This document shows, piece by piece, positions 32,842-42,408 of a DNA stretch of 64,000 nucleotides. Under the pieces are notes generated by a model. It was not told where the DNA came from and did not search any database. It saw nothing but the letters and a program-made list of their open reading frames with translations. Location: contig DGUP01000041.1 in the NCBI GenBank assembly GCA_002394685.1, forward strand, positions 1-64,000. The letters run 5' to 3'. A program made the position numbers and the translations under genes. The stretch is from Treponema sp. UBA4307 (GTDB lineage: Bacteria > Spirochaetota > Spirochaetia > Treponematales > Treponemataceae). Numbering within the stretch: position 1 is the first letter of the stretch; each line of letters begins with the position of its first letter.

Positions 32842-35800
32842 AAATTTCCTATAATGAATTCCATATTTCGAGAGCTATCCGTCAGAAATGTAACTTTGAC
32901 CAGGTTCTCTTTTCTTCAAGCGGAAATGTTGTTTTTAAAAATCTTTCGGCAGTGCGGCAGTTTCAGGTAAAACTGAATCAGGTCTTTGAAGAAAGAGGTG
33001 AAGAAAATAAAAAAGTTTCTGCTGGCAGTCTGAATGCAATGGGTCTGATTGATGAAATCTTCCATTACGTCTGCATGCTTTTCCGAAGGGACAAGGCACC
33101 GGATTGTTTCCGCCTGCTCTGTGAGGATTTAGACGCCTCCTTTACAAAAGAGACAATGGACCAGCTCTACCTGAAGTTCATGGAGGATTTTCCACCGGTT
33201 GCAGTTTACAATGAAGAATTAAGCGCAGAAGAGTATTTGAATCTGGACTGCATTGACGAAGGAACAGGTTATCTCAGGCCTAACAGAGAGCAGGTTCTGG
33301 AAGAAATGATAATGCTTCATCTTGCAAATGAAAATCCTGCATTCCATCCTTTTGAAATTTTATTTGATGATAAAAATCTTGCTGAAAATCCTGTTTACAC
33401 AAAAGTCTGGAATCAGACCAAGGCCTTCTTTAAGACACAGCCTGTCTTTGGTCCAAAAAACAACGACCTTATTACAATGCTGAAGGAACCTGTAAACGCT
33501 GCCCCGACCTCTCTAAAAGGTCAGCTGGACTACATCCGCACCTTCTGGAAAGATTTACTGGGTGAATGGTTGAGACGGCTGCTGGAAGGAATCGATACAA
33601 TTTCTGAGGAAGAAAAGGCTGCCTGGCATCCCACAAACGGCGGCTCTCCGGAAATGAATCCTCCGGACTACGACAGTCTGCTGAAAGAATATGAACGTTT
33701 TAGCCCTGACAAAGACTGGATGCCAAAAGTAGTACTTATGGCAAAAACAGTTTTAGTATGGCTCTATCAGCTTTCAAAACAGTACCAGAGGGATATTACC
33801 CGCCTGGATCAGATTCCGGACGAAGAACTTAACAAACTTCATGACGAAGGTTTTACCGGACTCTGGCTTATTGGTCTCTGGCAGAGAAGCAATGCAAGTA
33901 AAAGAATCAAACAGATTAACGGTAATCCGGAAGCTGCTTCTTCAGCCTATTCCCTCCTGGACTACGAAATTGCAGATAATCTTGGAGGCTGGTCTGCCCT
34001 GGATAATTTAAGAAGACGCTGCTGGGTAAGAGGAATCCGCCTGGCCGCAGATATGGTTCCAAATCATACTGGAATGGACGGAAAATGGGTTATTGAACGT
34101 CCAGACCTTTTTGTTACCAGAAAAGACTGTCCTTTCCCTCAGTATACTTTTAACGGAGAAAATTTAAGTCACGATTCCAGAGTTTCAATTTATCTTGAAG
34201 ACCACTACTATTCAAAGAGTGACTGTTCTGTTGTTTTCAAGAGAGTTGATAACTACACTGGTGACGTTACATATATTTACCACGGAAATGACGGTACAGG
34301 AATGCCGTGGAATGATACAGCCCAGATTGATTTTCTTAATCCTCAGGCAAGGGAAGCTGTCATTCAGCAGATTTTAAATGTTGCAAGAAATTTCCCGATT
34401 ATCCGCTTTGACGCAGCAATGGTTCTTGCAAAAAAACATATCCGCCGTCTCTGGTACCCGGAGCCTGGTCATGGTGGAGATATTGCAACCCGCAGCCAGT
34501 ACGCTATGAGCAACGAACAGTTTGAAGCTGCCATTCCAAATGAATTCTGGCGTGAAGTAGTTGACCGTTGTGCAAATGAAGTTCCGGACACCCTTCTTCT
34601 GGCAGAAGCTTTCTGGATGATGGAAGGATACTTTACCCGCACCCTGGGCATGCACAGAGTTTACAATTCTGCTTTCATGAACATGCTCAAGAAAGAAGAG
34701 AACCAGAAATACAGAGATACTGTAAAAAATACAATTAAGTTTGATCCTCAGATTCTTAAACGCTTTGTAAACTTTATGAACAATCCGGATGAAGAAACTG
34801 CAGTGGCTCAGTTCGGCCGTGGTGACAAGTACTTTGGAGTCTGCACCCTTATGATTACCATGCCGGGACTTCCAATGTTTGGTCACGGTCAGCTGGAAGG
34901 TTTTGAAGAAAAGTACGGAATGGAGTACACACGGGCCTACAGGGATGAACAAATTGACCAGGGACTTTACGACAGGCACTGCCACGATATTTTCCCTCTC
35001 CTCCACAAGCGCTATCTTTTTGCAGGAGTTGAAAACTTCCTCTTCTACGATGTGTGGAACAACGGTTCTGTAAACGAAAACATCTTTGCCTATTCCAATG
35101 GAACTGAAAGTGAAAGAACTCTTGTCTTCTACAACAATAAATATGAAGAAGCATGCGGCTGGATAAAACAGTCCTGTGAATATGCTGTAAAAACCGGCTC
35201 TGGGGAAAATGATGTAAGAATGGAATCAAAATCTCTGGGACAGGGGTTAAATCTTTCTTACGGATACAATCATTTCTGTATTTTCCAGGAGCAAAAGAGC
35301 GGACTCTGGTACATCCGTAGAAGCGATGAAATTATCAACAATGGTATGTTCGTCATGCTCAGAGGATTTGAATATCAGGTTTACTTAAACGTACAGCAGG
35401 TTGAAGACACAGCCGACGGAATGTATTCAAAACTCTGCGATCTGCTCAATGGTAAAGGCGTAGAAGATATTCAGGTTGCATGGGAGGAATACTGTTACAA
35501 AGATCTGTACAAAGCCCTTAATGACTTCCTCAATTCTGATTTTGTTAAGGGACTTGCCGCCTCCTTTGACGGAGAAAAAGATAGTCTTTCCCTTGAGGAT
35601 TTGCTTTCTGGCGTAAAGGAAAAAGCTCTTGCCTACTACGACAAAGAAGAAATCTTCCTGGAGGAATTCCTTTCTGCTGAAAATAAAAAATCAGACTCTG
35701 GAAAGAAAACTGCTTCGAAAACAGCTTCGAAAACTGCTGCAAAAACTAATACAAAATCTGGTAAACAATCTGCAGAACGTTTCAAGGACTTCAGCCAGAA

Positions 35801-36476
35801 ATTAAGTGCATACTTTGACCAGAGAACTGTTTCTCCTAAAACTGAGTCTGGCAAAAAAGATGTTACTCCTGCAGCACCAGATTGTCTGGACCTGACAGAA
35901 GGCTTTATCTATTACAAAAACTCTTTCCTTGCACTGGCACTTTATTCCGCAGTGAACAAACTGCCTGCAGAATGTCTCTGCAAGTGGGGATACACAAGAA
36001 AACTTTCTGACATTCTTGTACAGAACAATCTTAGTGTATTCAATCCACGGAAAGTCTTTGAAAGAATTTTTGCCTTCAAAGCCCTTGCTGATGAAAAGAA
36101 GATAACCGAACTGGCCCTGGCAGAACTTCTGGTTAATTCAAAAGACGCCTGGACCTTTGCAGGAGTAAATGAATACAACGGCATTAAGTGGTTCAACAAG
36201 GAACTGATAGATGAATCTCTCTGGTATGCAGCTTCCGTACTGCTTTCTTCAAACCTTAAGGACAAGGAAAAGACTGAAAAGATTTTCAAGTCTCTTGAAG
36301 CAGCAAAGAATAAGGCTGAATATCAGTGTGAAAAATTTATGGCTGCCTTTGTAAAAAAGACTAAAACTGCTGCCGGTGGAAAAAAATCTTCTGCCCCGGC
36401 TGCAAAAAAGAAAGCCTCTTCTGTAAAAGAAAAGGCCTCTTCTTCACCTTCAGCAAAGGTAAAATCTAAAAAGTAA
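32838..36476 (+). CDS. Giant GH13 (alpha-amylase family) protein with Lys-Thr/Ala-rich linkers
   Basis: The 1212-residue protein starts at a GTG overlapping the malQ stop by 4 nt. Residues 1-300 are unrecognised. A GH13 barrel follows: DMVPNHTG (about 407), the nucleophile Asp525 in IRFDAA, the acid/base Glu590 in LLAEAFW and Asp651 in NNPDEE, so the triad is complete. Residues 950-985 are a repetitive KTASKTAAK linker, a helical domain follows, and the end is basic and Ala-Lys rich. No signal peptide is seen, so it should act on glycogen or maltodextrins in the cytoplasm with MalQ. The reaction (hydrolysis or transfer) is not predictable. Confidence 0.85.
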   Translation: MKISYNEFHISRAIRQKCNFDQVLFSSSGNVVFKNLSAVRQFQVKLNQVFEERGEENKKVSAGSLNAMGLIDEIFHYVCMLFRRDKAPDCFRLLCEDLDASFTKETMDQLYLKFMEDFPPVAVYNEELSAEEYLNLDCIDEGTGYLRPNREQVLEEMIMLHLANENPAFHPFEILFDDKNLAENPVYTKVWNQTKAFFKTQPVFGPKNNDLITMLKEPVNAAPTSLKGQLDYIRTFWKDLLGEWLRRLLEGIDTISEEEKAAWHPTNGGSPEMNPPDYDSLLKEYERFSPDKDWMPKVVLMAKTVLVWLYQLSKQYQRDITRLDQIPDEELNKLHDEGFTGLWLIGLWQRSNASKRIKQINGNPEAASSAYSLLDYEIADNLGGWSALDNLRRRCWVRGIRLAADMVPNHTGMDGKWVIERPDLFVTRKDCPFPQYTFNGENLSHDSRVSIYLEDHYYSKSDCSVVFKRVDNYTGDVTYIYHGNDGTGMPWNDTAQIDFLNPQAREAVIQQILNVARNFPIIRFDAAMVLAKKHIRRLWYPEPGHGGDIATRSQYAMSNEQFEAAIPNEFWREVVDRCANEVPDTLLLAEAFWMMEGYFTRTLGMHRVYNSAFMNMLKKEENQKYRDTVKNTIKFDPQILKRFVNFMNNPDEETAVAQFGRGDKYFGVCTLMITMPGLPMFGHGQLEGFEEKYGMEYTRAYRDEQIDQGLYDRHCHDIFPLLHKRYLFAGVENFLFYDVWNNGSVNENIFAYSNGTESERTLVFYNNKYEEACGWIKQSCEYAVKTGSGENDVRMESKSLGQGLNLSYGYNHFCIFQEQKSGLWYIRRSDEIINNGMFVMLRGFEYQVYLNVQQVEDTADGMYSKLCDLLNGKGVEDIQVAWEEYCYKDLYKALNDFLNSDFVKGLAASFDGEKDSLSLEDLLSGVKEKALAYYDKEEIFLEEFLSAENKKSDSGKKTASKTASKTAAKTNTKSGKQSAERFKDFSQKLSAYFDQRTVSPKTESGKKDVTPAAPDCLDLTEGFIYYKNSFLALALYSAVNKLPAECLCKWGYTRKLSDILVQNNLSVFNPRKVFERIFAFKALADEKKITELALAELLVNSKDAWTFAGVNEYNGIKWFNKELIDESLWYAASVLLSSNLKDKEKTEKIFKSLEAAKNKAEYQCEKFMAAFVKKTKTAAGGKKSSAPAAKKKASSVKEKASSSPSAKVKSKK

Positions 36477-36491
36477 AAACTGAAACTTAAT

Positions 36492-36527
36492 ACAGGGGGA
36501 TTGATAAAAGGTCCCTCTGTTTATTTT
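36492..36527 (+). terminator. Terminator between malQ operon and thrC
   Basis: ACAGGGGGA (36492-36500) pairs with TCCCTCTGT (36512-36520) with one G-U pair, followed by TTATTTT. Confidence 0.7.
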
Positions 36528-37854
36528 AAAACATCCGGAGAAGATTCAGGGAATTCAAAACTGAAATCAGGCTTTCCACATCATCACTGGCAATTGGAGC
36601 CCTGCCTGTTGTGCAAGGAGCAAAGGCTTTCTGAATATCTTCATTCATATCAGGAGCTTCACCAATGTTGTGGAGAATAAAATCCTTTTTAATGGACGGA
36701 GATTCTCTGGCAACAAGAACAACTGCTCCTTCATCCGCACCTACATCTTCCGACCTCTTTTTACTCGCGGCATAGGCACAGGCTGTTTCTTCATCAGCAT
36801 AAATCTTGTATTTAACAAAAAGCTCTTTGCAAGCTTCGTCTGCTTCATCCTTTGAAACATCTGCAGGGAAAACAAAACTTCTGAGCATAAGAGAATTAGC
36901 CTGAAAAATCTGTTCCAGTCTTTCCAGATTCGATGGGGAAGAAGGATCTGCCGGCAACCGGTTTTCTAAAGGAACAAAACTGTCCATTACAATAGTATTT
37001 CCTTCCGGATCGATTTTAATATTTTTATCAGTAGGAACAATAAATCCGTTTACAGGAAGGGCCAGCTTCCAGCCGTAAAGCCCCGAAACCAGGTTGCCGT
37101 AATTTCCGCAGCTGAAGGCATAGTAAATGTCACCGTAAACATCTTTTTTCAAGCGGGAAAATGCATAGGTATAGAAAAAGGCCTGAGGCAGAAGACGGCC
37201 TATGTTCGCAGTATTTGCTACAGTGAGATGATATTTTTCCACCAGTGAACGGTCAGCAAAAATTTTTCTGATTAAATTGTGACAGTCTTCTTCACTTCCA
37301 TCCACTTCAACAGGATAAATATTTCCTCCGTTCCAGACCAGATCAGAAGCCTCCAGTCCCCGAATTTTTCCTTTTGGATAGAGAAGGACGGATTTTAACA
37401 GTTTCTTTCCCCTGAGAGCACGGGCCATGCAGGCTCCAAGTTCACCAGTTGTAGCATCCAGCAGAATTGATTTTTCTCCATCATACTGCAGAATTGTTTC
37501 CAGGGCATTGGTCAGGTAAGAAACACCAAAATCCTTAAAAGTTCCAGTTGGCCCATGATAGAGTTCCAGAATATAAAGATTGCCATCAAGTTTTTTAACG
37601 AGAGGTTCAAAGGTAAATGCACGGGTTGCAATTGTTTCACAAATAAGAGGTGAAAATTCTTTGTTGATTAAAGCGGATGTTAAGGAACCGGAAAGACTGG
37701 CAAAAGATGTGTTTTCGTCAGCGTACAGAATCCAGCGCCTTAAATCTTCACTGTCAGCAGGAACGTAAAGTCCCCCGTCCTTTGGCATCGGGTCAAGGAC
37801 AGCCTGCTTAAAGGAGACATTGTTATCTGGATTTCTTGTACTAAAAAAGCGCAT
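36526..37854 (-). CDS. thrC: Threonine synthase
   Basis: The 442-residue PLP enzyme converts O-phosphohomoserine to threonine. MRFFSTRNP and DGGLYVP at the N-terminus, the PLP-lysine segment GPTGTFKDFG (about residue 103), DATTGELGA and FSCGNYGN (phosphate binding) are the expected order and length. It stands alone with its own promoter and is convergent with the giant GH13 gene. GAGAGG precedes the ATG. A minor variation is GELG where SGDTG is usual in ThrC, a form known from other spirochaete and Bacteroidetes homologues as far as I recall. Confidence 0.92.
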   Translation of the reverse strand: MRFFSTRNPDNNVSFKQAVLDPMPKDGGLYVPADSEDLRRWILYADENTSFASLSGSLTSALINKEFSPLICETIATRAFTFEPLVKKLDGNLYILELYHGPTGTFKDFGVSYLTNALETILQYDGEKSILLDATTGELGACMARALRGKKLLKSVLLYPKGKIRGLEASDLVWNGGNIYPVEVDGSEEDCHNLIRKIFADRSLVEKYHLTVANTANIGRLLPQAFFYTYAFSRLKKDVYGDIYYAFSCGNYGNLVSGLYGWKLALPVNGFIVPTDKNIKIDPEGNTIVMDSFVPLENRLPADPSSPSNLERLEQIFQANSLMLRSFVFPADVSKDEADEACKELFVKYKIYADEETACAYAASKKRSEDVGADEGAVVLVARESPSIKKDFILHNIGEAPDMNEDIQKAFAPCTTGRAPIASDDVESLISVLNSLNLLRMF

Positions 37855-37872
37855 AATTACCTCTCAAAAAGG

Positions 37873-37901
37873 AGTATATCCTTTATGATACAAATAGGCA
37901 A
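37873..37901 (-). promoter_or_regulatory. Promoter of thrC
   Basis: On the minus strand TTGCCT (37896-37901), 17 nt and TATACT (37873-37878). Confidence 0.6.
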
Positions 37902-37912
37902 ATGCGGAAAAG

Positions 37913-38932
37913 TTATTGGGAAATATCCCTTACACTTTCCCTTTCAATAAACTGAACAGGTATGCGGACAATATCGTATGCATTGTTTCCGTTGATAGCA
38001 TCAATGAGTTTTCCTGCGCAGGTTACTGCAATCTTCTCTCTGTCCTGGCGGAATGTGGTGATTGGAGGAACACAGCAGGCCGAAATAAGAGAATCATCAA
38101 ATCCTATAATTGAAACATCATCCGGAATACGCTTGCCCTGATGCTGAAGATACTGCATTGCACCAGCCGCAATTGTATCTGATGCACAGAAGACGGCTGT
38201 TAAATCCGGGTTGTGGGTAAAGAGGCTTTCTGCAGCCTTAATGCCGGAATCCAGTTCCCAGTATTCGGTTTTTTCAATCCAGCTTGCAGGCATCCGGATA
38301 CCGACTCCCTTAAGTGCCTGCTTGTAGCCTTCACAGCGTTCAATGGATGCAGGAGACTTAATCTGGAAAGGACCACCTATATATCCGATTTTACGATGGC
38401 CTTTTTCAATAAGATACTGAACTGCTTTTTTTGCCCCTGCCGTATTTTCAGAAACTACAGTACAAATTCCAGGAATAAACTCGTTTGAAGAAACACATGG
38501 AATGCCGGATGCTGCAAGTTTCTGTACTTCAGGATCTTCATAAATTGAATTAAGTATAAGTATTCCGTCTACATTACGGAGCTTACACAAATCGATATAT
38601 GAATTCATTTTAGAATTTAATCTCTTTGACAGATACATAAGGTCAAAGCCATTTTTTTCTGCCTGTTCGCGGAAGCAGTTTAAAATTCCTCCAAAGAGAG
38701 GGTGCTCAAGACCATTTGTAAAAGATTCATTTTCAACAATGACACCGATTAATTTATTTGTAGGAATTGCTCTTTCAAAAGGTGTTTTCTTAGTAAGAAA
38801 ACCAGTTATTTCCGCAGCCGACAGGATTCTTTCCCGGGTTTCATCACTGACCATTCCACTTCCGTTAATAACACGGGTAACCGTAGCCGGTGAATATCCT
38901 GTAATTTTGGAAATATCGTAAATTGTTACCAT
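37913..38932 (-). CDS. LacI-family transcriptional regulator
   Basis: The 339-residue protein has an N-terminal LacI helix-turn-helix (TIYDISKITGYSPATVTRVI), a hinge helix and a periplasmic-binding-protein-like sugar domain with GVIVEN, GYIGG, VFCASD and IGFDD motifs. It is divergent from the secreted cellulase gene, 152 nt away, and so is the likely local regulator of that gene and of itself; the ligand would be a cello-oligosaccharide or related sugar. The -10 box is 8 nt from the ATG with no ribosome-binding site, so the message may be leaderless. Confidence 0.9.
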   Translation of the reverse strand: MVTIYDISKITGYSPATVTRVINGSGMVSDETRERILSAAEITGFLTKKTPFERAIPTNKLIGVIVENESFTNGLEHPLFGGILNCFREQAEKNGFDLMYLSKRLNSKMNSYIDLCKLRNVDGILILNSIYEDPEVQKLAASGIPCVSSNEFIPGICTVVSENTAGAKKAVQYLIEKGHRKIGYIGGPFQIKSPASIERCEGYKQALKGVGIRMPASWIEKTEYWELDSGIKAAESLFTHNPDLTAVFCASDTIAAGAMQYLQHQGKRIPDDVSIIGFDDSLISACCVPPITTFRQDREKIAVTCAGKLIDAINGNNAYDIVRIPVQFIERESVRDISQ

Positions 38933-38940
38933 AATAAGGA

Positions 38941-38969
38941 ATTATTTTACGTACTTGTGAATTTGTCAA
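38941..38969 (-). promoter_or_regulatory. Promoter of the LacI-family gene
   Basis: On the minus strand a consensus TTGACA (38964-38969), 17 nt and AATAAT (38941-38946), then only 8 nt to the ATG. The palindrome TACGTA (38949-38954) between the boxes may be part of an autoregulatory operator. Confidence 0.6.
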
Positions 38970-39084
38970 TAAAACTTAGAAAAAAACACTAATTTTTAAT
39001 GTATTTTTTAACAAGTCGAAAGAGTATTCTTTTATTCAGAGAAATTATATCTATAAAATCTTTATCAAAAAGGAGTTTTTTTTT

Positions 39085-40929
39085 ATGAAACTTACAAAGT
39101 CTATTCCTGCAGCATTGATTGGTGCGGCACTTTTAGTTTCAGGAATTAATGCAGCTGCTGACGGTATTCCACTTAAACACTCACAGCACAAGACTATCCC
39201 TGATACATCAAGTACATTACAGCTTACTGCTGATGATATTAAGGCAGATCTTTCTATTACTGACATGTCTATTCTCATGGGCAACGGTATAAACCTTGGT
39301 AACACAATGGAAGCTTACCGCGACGTAAATGACGGTACAAAGAAGGATCCAACTTTCTACGAACAGCGCTGGGGTCAGCCTCTCACAACAGAAAAGCTGA
39401 TGAAAACATACAAGCAGTTCGGCTTTGACACTCTCCGTATTCCTGTAGCATGGACAAATGCAATGGATTATGAAGAAGGTGATTATACAATCCGCACAGC
39501 TTACCTTGACCGCGTTGAAACAATCGTAAGATGGGCTTTAAAATATGACATTACAGTTATCATCAACGACCACTGGGACGGTGGCTGGTGGGGTATGTTC
39601 GGTTCAAACACTCCTGCTACTGTAGATGATGCCTGGGAACTTTACACTGCAATGTGGACACAGATTGCAACCCGCTTTAAGAATTACGGCTACAAGGTAA
39701 TTTTTGAAGGTGGAAATGAAGAAGTTGGTAGCCGCCTTAATGATACAAATATTTGCGGCGATTCAGGTAAACTTGATGAAAACGGCTGCTACGAAATGGG
39801 TAATAAAATCAACCAGAAATTCGTTGACATTGTACGTGGAACCGGCGGAAACAACGCAAACCGCTTCCTCCTTATTCCTGGCTACAACACAGACATTTCA
39901 AAGACTGTAGATTCACGCTTTAAAATGCCTTCAGACAGCGCAAAGGGTAAACTCTTTGTATCAGTACACTACTACGATCCTTCAAACTTCACACTTGCTG
40001 ATGCTGACCTCTGGGGAACAAAGAAAGATCTTTCTGCAATGCAGGCTTCTTTCGACAAGCTCACAAGATTCACTGATGAAGGATACGGTGTAATCGTTGG
40101 TGAATACGGTGCCCTTCCAAACACAGACGGTTCAAAGAAAAGCGGCGCTGATGTATTTACACTGGGCGTACTTAACAACTGTGACCGTCTGAACATTGTA
40201 CCAGTTCTCTGGGACTGCAACGGTTTCTTCAAGAAGTCAGGAAAGATGGGTATTGCTGATGCAGGCCTTAAAAAGATTTTTGCAACAAAGAGCTACAAGG
40301 GTCAGAAGGAAGCAAAAGTTCCTTATGAAAAGATTGCTTTTGCTGCAGAAGATGCCCTTGATGACATGATCATTAATGCTCCTGATGTTCTCAGCGACAA
40401 TCCTGCAGCAATCGCAGTTAAGTCTGGAAAGTCTGTAGCATGGATTATGTATACTTCAAGCAACTGGGGCTGCCAGTACAGTGTTGGTGATGTTTACAAT
40501 CCTGATGCAAAGTCAAAAGGACTTGTTGCAAAGGATGTTGTTATTGATGGTGAAGGCGACTATACAGTTTCAATCGATTTCTCTGAAACAGTAAACAACA
40601 AGGGTATTTCTTTTGCATTCTCTGCTCTTGCAATTGCAAACGGTGAAACAAACTATCCTGGCTGGGTAATCACACTTAAGAGCGTTAAAGTTGACGGCCA
40701 GGAATATAAACTTACTAAAGAAGGCTTCACAACATCTGACGATGGCAAAACAACACGTCACAACCTTTACAACGAATGGGTAACTGTAGACCCATCTACA
40801 ATTAAGGGTGCCCGTGCAAATGGAGGACTTAAAGGCAAATCTGCTTCTCCACTTAACAAGTCAGATCCTGCATTCCAGGCAATGAAGACTCTTGAAATTA
40901 CATTCCATTACGGTCCAGCTGCAGAGTAA
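39085..40929 (+). CDS. Secreted GH5 cellulase (endoglucanase)
   Basis: The 614-residue protein has a signal peptide (KLTKSIPAALIGAALLVSG, cleavage near residue 25), a GH5 beta-glucanase barrel (about residues 55-395) and a beta-rich C-terminal domain (about 420-614) that is probably a carbohydrate-binding module. GINLGNTME, the proton donor Glu in GGNEEVG (about residue 212) and the nucleophile Glu in VGEYGA (about 340) are present. GAGTT and AAGGAG lie before the ATG. Codon choice is visibly more biased than in neighbours, which suggests high expression. Substrates are beta-1,4-glucans outside the cell. Confidence 0.9.
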   Translation: MKLTKSIPAALIGAALLVSGINAAADGIPLKHSQHKTIPDTSSTLQLTADDIKADLSITDMSILMGNGINLGNTMEAYRDVNDGTKKDPTFYEQRWGQPLTTEKLMKTYKQFGFDTLRIPVAWTNAMDYEEGDYTIRTAYLDRVETIVRWALKYDITVIINDHWDGGWWGMFGSNTPATVDDAWELYTAMWTQIATRFKNYGYKVIFEGGNEEVGSRLNDTNICGDSGKLDENGCYEMGNKINQKFVDIVRGTGGNNANRFLLIPGYNTDISKTVDSRFKMPSDSAKGKLFVSVHYYDPSNFTLADADLWGTKKDLSAMQASFDKLTRFTDEGYGVIVGEYGALPNTDGSKKSGADVFTLGVLNNCDRLNIVPVLWDCNGFFKKSGKMGIADAGLKKIFATKSYKGQKEAKVPYEKIAFAAEDALDDMIINAPDVLSDNPAAIAVKSGKSVAWIMYTSSNWGCQYSVGDVYNPDAKSKGLVAKDVVIDGEGDYTVSIDFSETVNNKGISFAFSALAIANGETNYPGWVITLKSVKVDGQEYKLTKEGFTTSDDGKTTRHNLYNEWVTVDPSTIKGARANGGLKGKSASPLNKSDPAFQAMKTLEITFHYGPAAE

Positions 40930-40961
40930 ATCTCTTAAGCTGACAGTTTAATAAAGTCCAT

Positions 40962-41002
40962 AAGGCACTGCATTTATTTGATTTGCGGTGCCTTTCTTGT
41001 TT
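40962..41002 (+). terminator. Terminator of the GH5 gene
   Basis: AAGGCACTGCA (40962-40972) pairs with TGCGGTGCCTT (40984-40994), one G-U pair, followed by TCTTGTTTT. Confidence 0.8.
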
Positions 41003-41075
41003 TAAAAGGATTTATCCTGTAACATTGGCGCATCACTTTATTTACTCAAGACACATTTTTTTATGGGAGAAGGAT

Positions 41076-41612
41076 ATGTTCAAACAGATTAGACCAGAAG
41101 CAATCAACGACAATGCATTTCAAATGATCGGCAAGGAAGGAATGCTCCTTTCAGCCTGCACAAGTCATTTAGATGATGAAGGTAAAATCGTAACCGGCCG
41201 CCCTAACACAATGACTGTAAGCTGGGGAGGAGTTGGTGTTTTGTGGAATAAACCGGTCGCAACAGTTTACGTTAGACCAAGCCGCTACACAAAAGAAATA
41301 CTGGATCAGACAGATACATTTTCTTTAAGTCTTCTTCCTGAAAAATACAAGCAGGCCCTTACCTACTGCGGAACTCACTCCGGACGGGACGGCGACAAAT
41401 TTGGTCCTGCAAAACTTGATCTGGAATATTATAACGGCACCCCATGGATCCGCCAGGGACGCCTGATTCTTATCTGCCGTAAACTTTATGCTCAGGCTTT
41501 TGATCCATACAGCTTTGTTGATGAAAAAGTCCTTAAGCAGAATTACAAAAAGGATGACTTCCACACAATGTATATTGGAGAAATCATCCGCGTAAACGAA
41601 GACAAGCGCTAA
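41076..41612 (+). CDS. Flavin reductase-like domain protein
   Basis: The protein has about 178 residues from the ATG at 41076, which follows GGGAGAAGG; an upstream extension to 40983 would run back over the terminator region. It resembles the FMN-binding flavin reductase family (split barrel): NTMTVSWGGVGVLWNKPVATVYVRP and the EILDQTDTFSLSLL segment are typical. Such proteins reduce flavins or bind FMN in redox partners in the cytoplasm. It seems monocistronic. A hairpin with a trailing A-run lies downstream at 41629-41659. Confidence 0.85.
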   Translation: MFKQIRPEAINDNAFQMIGKEGMLLSACTSHLDDEGKIVTGRPNTMTVSWGGVGVLWNKPVATVYVRPSRYTKEILDQTDTFSLSLLPEKYKQALTYCGTHSGRDGDKFGPAKLDLEYYNGTPWIRQGRLILICRKLYAQAFDPYSFVDEKVLKQNYKKDDFHTMYIGEIIRVNEDKR

Positions 41613-41665
41613 GTTCCACCTTCAATTACTTCAGTCATTCCTTCCGGGATGGCTGAAAAAAAAGA

Positions 41666-41694
41666 TTAACCTTACACAATTAAATTGTTATATT
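41666..41694 (+). promoter_or_regulatory. Promoter of the amino-acid ABC transporter operon
   Basis: TTAACC (41666-41671), 17 nt and TATATT (41689-41694). The -10 box overlaps an ATTGT-N7-ACAAT inverted repeat that could be an operator. Confidence 0.5.
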
Positions 41695-41722
41695 GACAAT
41701 ATTCTATTTTTTAAGAGGAACT

Positions 41723-42400
41723 ATGAGCCAGCGTTTACTGGAATTACTTGGGGATTCTTTCTGGAAAATTCTTTTGCCAGGTCTTACAATGACCATCCCC
41801 CTTACATTAATATCTTTTTCTCTTGCCCTTATAATTGCAATTTTTACAGCCCTGATTCAATATTCAAATGTGCCTGTTCTGCGAAAAATTGCCCGCTTTT
41901 ACATATGGGTAGCCAGAGGCACACCTATTCTCGTACAGTTGTATGTAGTTTTCTACGGTCTCCCGAAACTTGGCATAATGATAGATCCTTTTCCTGCAGC
42001 TGTAATAGTTTTTTCCCTGAACGAAGGAGCCTATTCTGCAGAAACAATGAGAGCCGCCCTGGAATCAATTCCTGTAGGACAGATTGAAGCCGGTTACTGT
42101 GTAGGAATGAACTACTTTCAGGTAATGACAAGAATCGTTTTACCACAGGCCTTCCGCACAGCCTTTCCACCTCTTTCTAATTCCCTTATTGCAATGGTAA
42201 AGGAAACCTCCCTGGCCGCAAACATTACAGTTACAGAAATGTTCATGGCCACCCAGAGGATTGTAGCCCGCACCTATGAGCCACTGGCCCTCTACATTGA
42301 AGTTGCCCTTATCTACCTGCTGATTTCAACCCTTTTAACCAGATTCCAGCGCTTTGGTGAAAAGAAACTTAATGTTTTTGAAGACAAACTGCGCCGTTAG
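41723..42400 (+). CDS. Polar amino-acid ABC transporter permease
   Basis: The 225-residue inner-membrane protein belongs to the HisM/GlnP family. I start it at 41723, which has AAGAGGA before the ATG; the frame to 41693 lacks one. Several membrane helices and the coupling EAA loop (GMNYFQVMTRIVLPQAFRTA, with EAG just before it) are clear. It is the first gene of permease-ATPase-binding-protein, 8 nt before the ATPase gene. With a single permease gene it probably works as a homodimer. Confidence 0.92.
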   Translation: MSQRLLELLGDSFWKILLPGLTMTIPLTLISFSLALIIAIFTALIQYSNVPVLRKIARFYIWVARGTPILVQLYVVFYGLPKLGIMIDPFPAAVIVFSLNEGAYSAETMRAALESIPVGQIEAGYCVGMNYFQVMTRIVLPQAFRTAFPPLSNSLIAMVKETSLAANITVTEMFMATQRIVARTYEPLALYIEVALIYLLISTLLTRFQRFGEKKLNVFEDKLRR

Positions 42401-42408
42401 GAGGAAAA

